Shown here in pieces: positions 1 through 6,442 of a DNA stretch of 7,143 nucleotides. How positions within the stretch are numbered: position 1 is the stretch's first letter; the number at the start of each line of letters is the position of its first letter. Both the position numbers and the translations under genes were made by a program. The notes under the pieces are model-generated. The model was not told where the DNA came from and searched no databases. It saw only the letters and a list, made by a program, of their open reading frames with translations. The stretch is from CAMDPA01 sp050186055 (GTDB taxonomy: Bacteria; Pseudomonadota; Alphaproteobacteria; Rhizobiales; Hyphomicrobiaceae): contig JBFWYV010000258.1 in NCBI GenBank assembly GCA_050186055.1, positions 1 to 7,143 on the forward strand, written 5' to 3'.

Positions 1-855
1 AAGTTTCGCGTCGTTCTTGCCGCCCTCGCTCAGAGCTCCGGCTGCCCGTCTCATATCGGCATCCGACATGACGGCCGCCATTTCGTGCTCGATTTCAGCG
101 CGACTGCCGCGGCTGCGGATGCCAAGCGCGCGCCGGTAGACGCTTTCGGCTGCGTCGTCGCCGTCGGACGCATCGATTGTCAGGCGCATCGAAGCCAGCC
201 AATCGCGCTTCGACAGCGCAGATGTCAGCACGTCATCGAAGCCGGCGCCGTCCGCAAAGGCGATCATGCATGCGAGCGCCTGTCCGAGCGGTGACTGGCG
301 GTCGCGGGCAGCTTGCGACAGGACGGCGTCGGTGGCTTCCCGCCGCAATCCTGCACCTTCGGTGTCGTCCAGAATGGAGAACCCGGCCGGCACCCCCGCT
401 TCAAGCGGAAAGCGTTGCAGGAGACGCTCGCAGAACGCGTGTATCGTCTGCACTTTCAATCCACCGGGTGTCTCGATTGCGCGAGCGAACAGATTGCGGG
501 CATCGGCCATTTCCTCGGGCCGCGGCGGACGGCCAAGCACATTTTCGCGCAACTCATGTTCCAGCACTTCGGCGCTCGTCGTCGCCCACATGGAGAGGTC
601 CTTGAACACGCGGGTTTGCATTTCCGCCGCGGCCGCGCGGGTATAGGTGAGGCAAAGGATGCGCGCAGGCGGCGTGCCCGACAGCAGGATGCGGAGGACG
701 CGCTGCTTGAGAACGTGGGTCTTGCCGGCACCGGCGTTGGCGGACACCCAGGCGGAAGCGGCTGGATCGGATGCGTCGCCCTGAGCCTTTTTGGTCGCCG
801 TCCGCAATGCCGCCGGATCATGTTGCGGAGCGGGATCGTCGTGCCGGCCGGTCAT
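1..855 (-). CDS. addA: AddA, helicase-nuclease subunit A (5' part only)
   Basis: AddA is the ATP-driven helicase and nuclease subunit of AddAB, which resects double-strand breaks and prepares ends for RecA. Reading down from the ATG at 855-853 gives 285 open codons to the window edge; the family is usually about 1150-1200 residues, so roughly three quarters lies outside. Visible superfamily 1 motifs in order: a possible Q motif around A24-Q25, Walker A ANAGAGKT at residues 39-46 (K45), motif Ia LCLTYTRAAAAEM at 67-79, and motif Ic TIHAFCERLLQRFP at 137-150. This set is typical of UvrD/RecB-like helicases and of alphaproteobacterial AddA. Residue 73 is Arg where I expect Lys. The start overlaps the addB stop by 4 bases (ATGA), and a GAGGGGG tract lies 7 bases upstream, so the two subunits are probably translationally coupled. 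No frameshift is seen. The C-terminal nuclease domain cannot be judged here. Confidence 0.96.
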   Translation of the reverse strand, partial: MTGRHDDPAPQHDPAALRTATKKAQGDASDPAASAWVSANAGAGKTHVLKQRVLRILLSGTPPARILCLTYTRAAAAEMQTRVFKDLSMWATTSAEVLEHELRENVLGRPPRPEEMADARNLFARAIETPGGLKVQTIHAFCERLLQRFPLEAGVPAGFSILDDTEGAGLRREATDAVLSQAARDRQSPLGQALACMIAFADGAGFDDVLTSALSKRDWLASMRLTIDASDGDDAAESVYRRALGIRSRGSRAEIEHEMAAVMSDADMRRAAGALSEGGKNDAKL

Positions 856-3800
856 GGCGACGCCCCCTCTTCCCCATCGGCATCCGCGCCCGCCCATTCG
901 TCGACACGCGCCAGATGCGCGTATTCGTCATATGTGTAGTCGAAGCGGGCACGCCGCAATGCGCGATATCCGGTGTTCGGATCATCGAAGCGGGCAATGA
1001 GGCTTTCAAGGCCGGCGCGGGCCTCTCTCGCCAATGCTTCGAGATCATCCGACTTCAGATCGACGCAGTCGCCCGGGGGTTCGCCACCAGAGGCGGAAAT
1101 GTAGCGCAGCGCGGCAATGCGCGGGGCCGCCACCTCGGCGAATCCGCCAGCCAGTGCAATGGCAGCCTCCAGCGCCAACTGCGGTGCCTCGCCGCTCGCC
1201 GCGCGGGACTTGAGGTTTGCGAGATTGGATGTGGTCTTGTAGTCGGTGATGACGGCTCCGTCGTGGCGAAGGTCGATGCGATCGGCGCGTGCGGTCAGCG
1301 TGAACGGGCCGGCAGGTGCTTTCAATACAAGGGCGCCCGAGACTTCCGTCCGTGTCAGGATAACGCCTGCGCGGCGCTCCGGCTCCGTGGCGGCGAACCA
1401 TTCCGCAAACCGCTCGAACCGTGGCAACCAGAATGCGGCGACGCGGGGATTGTCGCCGACGGCGTTCAGCCCGTTCATGGCGATGGTCACCAAGGCTCTC
1501 GCAATCTCGTCCGGCAGGGTGCCGGGGAACTGCTTGGCGAAACCGGAGAGGGCGGCGTGGATGACGGAGCCGCGCAGGGCCGCAGTGGGCTCGTCGCCTA
1601 ATCCCGGCAGCGGCTCCAGCTTCAGGATCTCGCGGGCGAATATGGCGTAAGGGTTCGCCATCCATGTCTCGACCGCACTGACCGAGAGCCGCCGTGGGCG
1701 CATGCCGACCGGCGGCCGCGGCTGGGGCGGGTGGATGCGAGCACTCGTGGCCGGCATGCGGTTTCGCCACGCGGCCCATTGCAGCCAGGGCTGCTGCGCC
1801 TCGAGCTCGCGCTCGAGTCCGAGAGCGGCGAGCACGGCGCGCAGGCGCAAGAGCCAGCGGGACGGTACGGTCGGGGCTCCAGCTGCCTTCATGGCGCGCG
1901 TGAGATAGACGGTCCGTGTTCCCATCAACATCGTAAAGTCGTGAGTGCCGTAACCGATGCGGGCCTCCGGCGAGGGCAGACCCAAGGCGTCGCGCATCGG
2001 GCGGCTGAGCCATGGACCCGGATCGACCTGCTCGGGCCAGGTGCCTTCGTTGAGGCCGCCGATGACGACGATATCCGGCTGCTGGAGGCGGGCTTCGAGC
2101 GGACCCCAGATCGATAGTCGGGGATGCAGCAGAACCTTCGGGCGAACGATTTCGCCCTGGACGAGGCTTCGATAGAGATCCGGATATTCATCGGCTTTGA
2201 CCGACAGCGAGGGAAGGCCTTCTTCTATGAGGCCGGTCATGAACAGCGATGCGGTCTCGCCCGCCTCGCCGGCCCATAGTCCGCGGGCATTGTCGCCTTC
2301 CGGCAACCGAGCGGCGGCTTCGGCGGTTGCGATGTGAGCGCGTGCCAGATCGCGCAGCTCGAGCGCGCTCGGCATTTCGAACAGAGTGCGCAGCGGGGCG
2401 GTCGCAGATTGCAGCCTGTCGACGAGATCGCGGGCGCCGGCCCAGTCCTCGTCCCAAAGCCTTTGTACGGCCCGGCCCCGGCGTTCCCTCGCCTTGACGT
2501 CGATCTCCGCGCGGTCGAGTGCGGCGATAATGCCTTCGATCCCGCGTCCGATGTAAAGAGTACGGAATATCGCGATCTCGAGCGCCCTGGCCGCGCGACG
2601 GACCTGTGCGGCCGGCAATCCGAGCCTCGCGAGCGGGTGCTTGAGCAGGGCCATCGTCGTGGCAGGCCAGAAGCCGGAAGCAATCGTCTCGATGACGAGA
2701 TCGAGGAAGGCGCCCGGCATCGTCTTAGCCAGCGGGCGGCCGGCGGAGTCATCGATCCGTATACCCCAGGATTCGAGGCGGACGGCGACGCGTCTTGCCA
2801 GCAGGCGATCGCGGGAGACCAGCGCCGCCGTTTGACCGGGTGTCTCGACGGCCTCGCGCAGGATCAAGGCGATGGTCTCGGCCTCGTCCTCGGCGGTGGG
2901 GGCCTCGATCAGGGTTACGCCGTCGAGCGCCGTTGCCACGGCCTGACGGTCGGCGGTCTCGGCGTAGACATGCCAGCGCTCGCTGGTGGCCGCCGGGCGC
3001 ATGGCTTCGGAGATCAGGCGGTTGCGACCGGCGATGTCCGGCGCCGGTTCGGCTCCAGTCAGTACGGTGACGGTGTCGGATCCGGTCGCCAGCCGCAATT
3101 CCGCGAGCAGACGCTCAAGTCCGAACTGCGGGTGCTCGGGATGAGCGGGCGCAATCGCGTCCCGGCTCTCGCGATCGAGCCCGGTATCCAGGCCGGGAAG
3201 GACCACGGCGCCGTTCTCAAGTCCGGCAACCACACGCATCAACTCTGCCGTGGCCGGGATCGAGCCGGTGACGCCTGCGACGATCACCGGTGTCGATGGC
3301 GGACGGGCTGACAAGCGCGCGGCCTCCGCACGGATCAATCGGTTGCGGCGTTCCATCGGAGAAAGGAGACCGTGCTGTTTGAGGTATTCCGGCCAACTTT
3401 CGAGCGCGATCCTGAGGAATTCGAGGGTCTTGCTCCAGTGCTCGGAGAACTGGTCGGGAACGATGTCGGCGAGCGGCGCCAGGCTGAGTTCCTCGGTCTC
3501 GATCTCGTCCATCAGCCGGGCGAGTTCGGCGGCAAGTGCGGATGCGTGGGCGGTGGTTCCGGCTCCGGCCGTGAGGACGATAGCCTGCTCGCTGGTGACG
3601 TCGGCCATCGCGGCCTGTTTGTGCATGAGTGCGGACCAATGCTGCACGAAGCTGGTCAGGACAAGCCGCCGTTCGATCTCGCTGACTGCCGGAGGGACGT
3701 CGGCAGCGCCCGGTCCGAAAATCGCAGGGCCCGATAATGCGGCGATCAAAGACAGGTCTTCCCTGCCTTCGGCAATGGGCCGGATCTGCGGCAGCAGCAT

Positions 3801-4004
3801 CGCCTTCCCGCCGGCCGCCGCGAGAAAGGCTTCCTGAAGAGCGCGTGCGGCTCGCCGTGTCGGCAACAGTATGGTGTATGCGGAAAGCTCAAGCTGCGAG
3901 GGGGAATGTCCGCCGGTTTCCGGCAGGCTGCCGTTCAGTACCGCACGGGCCAGCGTGTGCAGGAATGGCGTACCAGGAGGCACGTTGAAGAGCTTGTGCG
4001 TCAT
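852..4004 (-). CDS. addB: AddB, double-strand break repair subunit B (alphaproteobacterial type)
   Basis: AddB is the partner of AddA: an inactive helicase-like scaffold with a C-terminal RecB-type nuclease. With the ATG at 4004 it is 1050 residues, normal for alphaproteobacteria. The N-terminus (VPPGTPFLHTLA) sits where Walker A would be in Bacillus AddB but lacks GK[ST], so ATP binding is unlikely. The mid-protein segment GGLNEGTWP at 649-657 is a family signature. The PD-(D/E)XK domain starts near residue 775 (VETWMANP), with GSVIHAAL (H816), ADRID (D908) and TDYKT (D921, K923) as the expected nuclease residues. The only cysteine is in GDCVD near the C-terminus, so the four-Cys iron-sulfur staple of Bacillus AddB cannot form. 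A TTG at 4025 would add seven residues. I prefer the ATG because the GGGGGAG ribosome-binding tract (4017-4023) lies between the two candidates. It is 45 bases downstream of the nucleotidyltransferase gene and overlaps addA by 4. Confidence 0.96.
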   Translation of the reverse strand: MTHKLFNVPPGTPFLHTLARAVLNGSLPETGGHSPSQLELSAYTILLPTRRAARALQEAFLAAAGGKAMLLPQIRPIAEGREDLSLIAALSGPAIFGPGAADVPPAVSEIERRLVLTSFVQHWSALMHKQAAMADVTSEQAIVLTAGAGTTAHASALAAELARLMDEIETEELSLAPLADIVPDQFSEHWSKTLEFLRIALESWPEYLKQHGLLSPMERRNRLIRAEAARLSARPPSTPVIVAGVTGSIPATAELMRVVAGLENGAVVLPGLDTGLDRESRDAIAPAHPEHPQFGLERLLAELRLATGSDTVTVLTGAEPAPDIAGRNRLISEAMRPAATSERWHVYAETADRQAVATALDGVTLIEAPTAEDEAETIALILREAVETPGQTAALVSRDRLLARRVAVRLESWGIRIDDSAGRPLAKTMPGAFLDLVIETIASGFWPATTMALLKHPLARLGLPAAQVRRAARALEIAIFRTLYIGRGIEGIIAALDRAEIDVKARERRGRAVQRLWDEDWAGARDLVDRLQSATAPLRTLFEMPSALELRDLARAHIATAEAAARLPEGDNARGLWAGEAGETASLFMTGLIEEGLPSLSVKADEYPDLYRSLVQGEIVRPKVLLHPRLSIWGPLEARLQQPDIVVIGGLNEGTWPEQVDPGPWLSRPMRDALGLPSPEARIGYGTHDFTMLMGTRTVYLTRAMKAAGAPTVPSRWLLRLRAVLAALGLERELEAQQPWLQWAAWRNRMPATSARIHPPQPRPPVGMRPRRLSVSAVETWMANPYAIFAREILKLEPLPGLGDEPTAALRGSVIHAALSGFAKQFPGTLPDEIARALVTIAMNGLNAVGDNPRVAAFWLPRFERFAEWFAATEPERRAGVILTRTEVSGALVLKAPAGPFTLTARADRIDLRHDGAVITDYKTTSNLANLKSRAASGEAPQLALEAAIALAGGFAEVAAPRIAALRYISASGGEPPGDCVDLKSDDLEALAREARAGLESLIARFDDPNTGYRALRRARFDYTYDEYAHLARVDEWAGADADGEEGASP
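863..869 (-). promoter_or_regulatory. Ribosome binding site of addA
   Basis: GAGGGGG on the minus strand ends 7 bases before the addA ATG, inside the last codons of addB. It supports the ATG at 855 and the overlapping stop/start arrangement. Confidence 0.6.
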
Positions 4005-4016
4005 CGGCAGTCCCGG

Positions 4017-4023
4017 CTCCCCC
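4017..4023 (-). promoter_or_regulatory. Ribosome binding site that decides the addB start
   Basis: GGGGGAG on the minus strand lies 12 bases before the ATG at 4004 and just inside a longer TTG-initiated reading frame (4025). A Shine-Dalgarno tract between the two candidates favours the ATG. The spacing is a little long, so the call is moderate. Confidence 0.5.
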
Positions 4024-4049
4024 AAGGAAATCCGATCCGTCAGTGGTCT

Positions 4050-4772
4050 TTATCGTAGTCCGGCTGTCAGCAGGTGCTTTTCGGCGTCGTCTAATGCCTG
4101 CGGCGTGCCGATGTGCATCCACTCCCCGTCGAGCGGCAAGCCGAAGAGCCGGCCCGCGGCCAGCGCATGGTTCCAGACAAGGTTGAGCGAGAATGCGCCG
4201 TCCGGTGCGGATCGGAACAATTGCCGGTCTGCGATCGAGACGCCGGCAAAGACGTAGCCGGCAACGTCGTCGCTGCGCCGCCGCAGGCGTCCGTCTTCCA
4301 GCAGGTGGAAATCGCCTTTGCCATCGTAGCCGAGCGCGGTGTCGCGGCGGGCAAGCAGGAGGAGGGCGTCCATCCGCGACGGGTCCCAGGCGGCTGCGAG
4401 GCGCTCCAGATTGGCGACGCGGTACTCGATCCAGACAGTATCGGAATTGTGGATGAAGAAGGGACCGGTGCGGAGCAGCGGGAGGGCTTTGGCAGCGCCG
4501 CCGCCGGTGTCGAGCAGTTCGGCGCGCTCGTCGGAAAGCTCAATGTGCGGGATCTCGCGCGTTTTCAGATGCGCGATCAGCGGCTCGGCCTTGTAGTGGA
4601 CGTTGACGACGGCACGGGTGACGCCGGCAGCAGCAAGGCGGTCGAGCACGTGATCGATCAGCGGCCGGCCGCCGAGGGTCACCATCGGTTTCGGGATCGT
4701 ATCCGTCAGCGGCCGCATGCGCTGGCCAAGGCCCGCGGCCAGCACGAATGCAGTCTGCGGCGTCGCTGTCAT
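4050..4772 (-). CDS. murU: MurU-like sugar-1-phosphate nucleotidyltransferase
   Basis: This 240-residue cytoplasmic protein is a full-length NTP_transferase-family enzyme, probably N-acetylmuramate alpha-1-phosphate uridylyltransferase (MurNAc-1-P + UTP to UDP-MurNAc + PPi). The N-terminus has the nucleotide-binding signature VLAAGLGQRMRPLT at residues 10-23, then PKPM at 27-30. LDTGGGAAKALPLL (87-100) and the metal-site segment NSD (D111) follow. These resemble Pseudomonas MurU, which has LETGGGIFKALPLL and NGD. Near the C-terminus the segment reads WMHIGTP, with His where MurU has Asp (WVDVGT). The gene lies 67 bases after a gene whose second half looks like AmgK, the kinase that makes the MurU substrate, and this supports the assignment. 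The start has a clear GAGG tract 7 bases upstream. Alternatives are a mannose-1-phosphate or glucose-1-phosphate nucleotidyltransferase of the same fold. The family is certain; the substrate is inferred from similarity and context. Confidence 0.88.
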   Translation of the reverse strand: MTATPQTAFVLAAGLGQRMRPLTDTIPKPMVTLGGRPLIDHVLDRLAAAGVTRAVVNVHYKAEPLIAHLKTREIPHIELSDERAELLDTGGGAAKALPLLRTGPFFIHNSDTVWIEYRVANLERLAAAWDPSRMDALLLLARRDTALGYDGKGDFHLLEDGRLRRRSDDVAGYVFAGVSIADRQLFRSAPDGAFSLNLVWNHALAAGRLFGLPLDGEWMHIGTPQALDDAEKHLLTAGLR

Positions 4773-4779
4773 GCAAAGA

Positions 4780-4783
4780 CCTC
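4780..4783 (-). promoter_or_regulatory. Ribosome binding site of murU-like gene
   Basis: GAGG on the minus strand with a 7-base spacer to the ATG at 4772. It supports this start and shows that the gene can be translated independently of the upstream fusion gene. Confidence 0.6.
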
Positions 4784-4839
4784 AAGCACTGCGCGCAGCG
4801 GTGGCGCTGTCTTCCCCGTTTCCCGACGCCGGGCCGCGA

Positions 4840-6384
4840 TCAAGGCTCGATGGCGCGGGACCTGATCTCCGACGGCAGGTGCTGCTCATACCATGAGGAG
4901 AGCCCGCTGAGCGCCGGATGCGCCAGATCGTGCTCCAGATAGCGCCAGATTCTGGGGATATGTTTGAGATATACGGGTTTTCCGTCTCGCTTCGCGAGGC
5001 GTGCGAAAATGCCGAGAATCTTCGTGTTGCGCTGGGCGCCGAGCACGGCATAGGCAAGGCGGAACCCGTCTGCGTTGAAGCCAGGGTCGCTGGAAGCTGC
5101 GGCTATATACGCGTCAAGCAGTGTCTTTTCGATGGTCGGATCCACGTCGACCCTGGCGTCCTGGAGAAGCGAAACGAGGTCGTAGGCCGGATGGCCGATG
5201 AGGGCGTCCTGGAAATCGATGACACCGGTCCGGGCGATGCCGGTTCTACCCGGTAGGGCGATCAGGTTCGGGGAGTGAAAATCCCGCAGAACCAAAGCTT
5301 TGGGCTGGTTCAGGATCTGATCGAACAGTCCGAGCCACGTGGTCAGGAAGTCCTGGCGTACCGATGCGGGCAACACGGAGCCGGTGGCTGCCGGCACATA
5401 CCAGTCCGCCAGCAGCTCGACCTCGATCTGCATCGCGTTCCGATCGTAGGCGGGCACATCGTGCATCGTCCCGTCGCCGACAGGCAACGGCGAGGGTATG
5501 CCTGCACGCCGGATGACATGCAGGGCCTCGGCGGCGGTCCGCCAAAGCGCAGTCTGGTCAGTGCCGCGTCCGATCTCGATGCCGAAGACGCGATCGCCGA
5601 GATCCTCGATCAGCAGCAAGCCGCCCTCGAGATCGAAGGCATAGATTTCGGGGACGGAAAGACCCAGCGACTTCAAATAGCGGCCGATGGCGACGAACGG
5701 CCGTACATCCTCCGCGAGATGGGCAATGCGGCTGTATGGCAGGCCGTCGCGGATCGGCAGTCCGTCCGGCATGCGTGGGGCGTCCATCAGCACGCGGATC
5801 TCGCCATTCCGCACAACACGCATGTAGCGGCGTGTCGAGGCGTCGCCGGCAAGCGGACGCACTTGCGCGTTTCCCCAGCCGCTGTTCTCGATGAAGCGCC
5901 GAATTGCTGCGAGACGCTCAAGCCGCTTCCGCCAGGCACCTTGGCCGGTCATGACGATGCGGCGGCGCTCGGCGCCATCGATCTCGGTAAGCGTTATTTC
6001 GAGGCGATCGGCCGGCATGACCTCGTGGGCGCGCTCGGGCCACTCGACGAGGACGGCGCCGTTCACATGGGCCTCATCAAAGCCGATCTCCAGGGCCTCG
6101 TGCGCGTTTGCCAGCCGGTAGAAATCGAAGTGTGCGATAGCGAGGCGCGGGGTGTCGTAGGCTTGAGCCAGGGAGAACGTCGGGCTCGGCACTTCGGCGT
6201 TTTCGTCGCCGAGGGCAGCGCGGATCATCGCCCGGGCCAGCGTGGTCTTGCCGGCGCCAAGGTCGCCGACCAGCGCGATGCAATCGCCACGTCTCAAGTC
6301 GGCAGCGAGAAGACCGGCGATCGCGACAACGCCGGCCTCGTCCAGTTCAAGCGTCCATTCGAAGCGGGTGGGCTCAGGGGTCAT
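4840..6384 (-). CDS. tsaE: TsaE fused to AmgK-like phosphotransferase (bifunctional)
   Basis: One uninterrupted 514-residue frame carries two domains. Residues 1 to about 148 are TsaE, the ATPase that supports TsaB/TsaD in making t6A37 on tRNAs. Visible motifs are Walker A GDLGAGKT (40-47), VPSPTF (65-70), HFDFYRL (85-91, D87) and EWPER (114-118). TsaE alone is usually about 150 residues. Residues from about 155 to 505 are an aminoglycoside-phosphotransferase-fold kinase like AmgK, the MurNAc/GlcNAc anomeric kinase. It has LAGDASTRRYMR (178-189) in the nucleotide-binding lobe, catalytic loop LRDFHSPNL (D368, N373), and metal motif IDFQDALIGHPAYDL (D390). A charged helix-like stretch (RKRLERLAAIRRFIE, 152-166) joins them. 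From memory, this fusion is common in Rhizobiales, so it is not a window-specific accident. The start at 6384 has no clear Shine-Dalgarno sequence. MurNAc as substrate is inferred from the adjacent MurU-like gene. Confidence 0.93.
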   Translation of the reverse strand: MTPEPTRFEWTLELDEAGVVAIAGLLAADLRRGDCIALVGDLGAGKTTLARAMIRAALGDENAEVPSPTFSLAQAYDTPRLAIAHFDFYRLANAHEALEIGFDEAHVNGAVLVEWPERAHEVMPADRLEITLTEIDGAERRRIVMTGQGAWRKRLERLAAIRRFIENSGWGNAQVRPLAGDASTRRYMRVVRNGEIRVLMDAPRMPDGLPIRDGLPYSRIAHLAEDVRPFVAIGRYLKSLGLSVPEIYAFDLEGGLLLIEDLGDRVFGIEIGRGTDQTALWRTAAEALHVIRRAGIPSPLPVGDGTMHDVPAYDRNAMQIEVELLADWYVPAATGSVLPASVRQDFLTTWLGLFDQILNQPKALVLRDFHSPNLIALPGRTGIARTGVIDFQDALIGHPAYDLVSLLQDARVDVDPTIEKTLLDAYIAAASSDPGFNADGFRLAYAVLGAQRNTKILGIFARLAKRDGKPVYLKHIPRIWRYLEHDLAHPALSGLSSWYEQHLPSEIRSRAIEP

Positions 6385-6392
6385 GGCCGGGC

Positions 6393-6421
6393 ACTGAGCA
6401 GGAGCCGCTGCGAGGCGTCAA
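6393..6421 (-). promoter_or_regulatory. Candidate weak promoter before the tsaE fusion gene
   Basis: On the minus strand the gap contains TTGACG (6416-6421, extended CTTGAC with 6422), a 17-base spacer, and CTCAGT (6393-6398). The -35 matches the alphaproteobacterial housekeeping pattern CTTGAC well; the -10 matches CTATAT at only about three of six positions. The predicted transcription start would fall within a few bases of the ATG at 6384, which has no Shine-Dalgarno sequence, so the transcript could be leaderless. This is a motif reading only and may be chance in GC-rich DNA. Confidence 0.22.
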
Positions 6422-6431
6422 GCCGCCAGCG
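6406..6431 (-). other. Imperfect inverted repeat in the kinase-tsaE gap
   Basis: CGCT pairs with AGCG (outer arm) and GGCG with CGCC (inner arm) around a six-base loop, with a four-base bulge on one side. It starts 12 bases after the stop codon of the upstream kinase gene. No run of T follows, so it is not a convincing intrinsic terminator. It overlaps the candidate -35 box. It could be a weak 3'-end stabilising hairpin or chance. Confidence 0.2.
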
Positions 6432-6442
6432 CGATCGAGCGG

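Noticed and set aside
313..1601. Overlapping plus-strand frames opposite addA and the end of addB
   Set aside because: They are antisense to helicase motifs and the nuclease domain, and they overlap each other. No start context or family resemblance supports them.
2334..3311. A 325-codon plus-strand frame inside addB
   Set aside because: It lies wholly opposite a well-supported coding frame, has no domain I recognise, and shows the low-complexity composition of a shadow frame.
4787..4803. Inverted repeat (six-base arms, five-base loop) between the fusion gene and the murU-like gene, considered as a terminator
   Set aside because: The stem has a mismatch in the transcribed strand and no T-run follows. 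The next gene starts only 14 bases further on with its own ribosome binding site.
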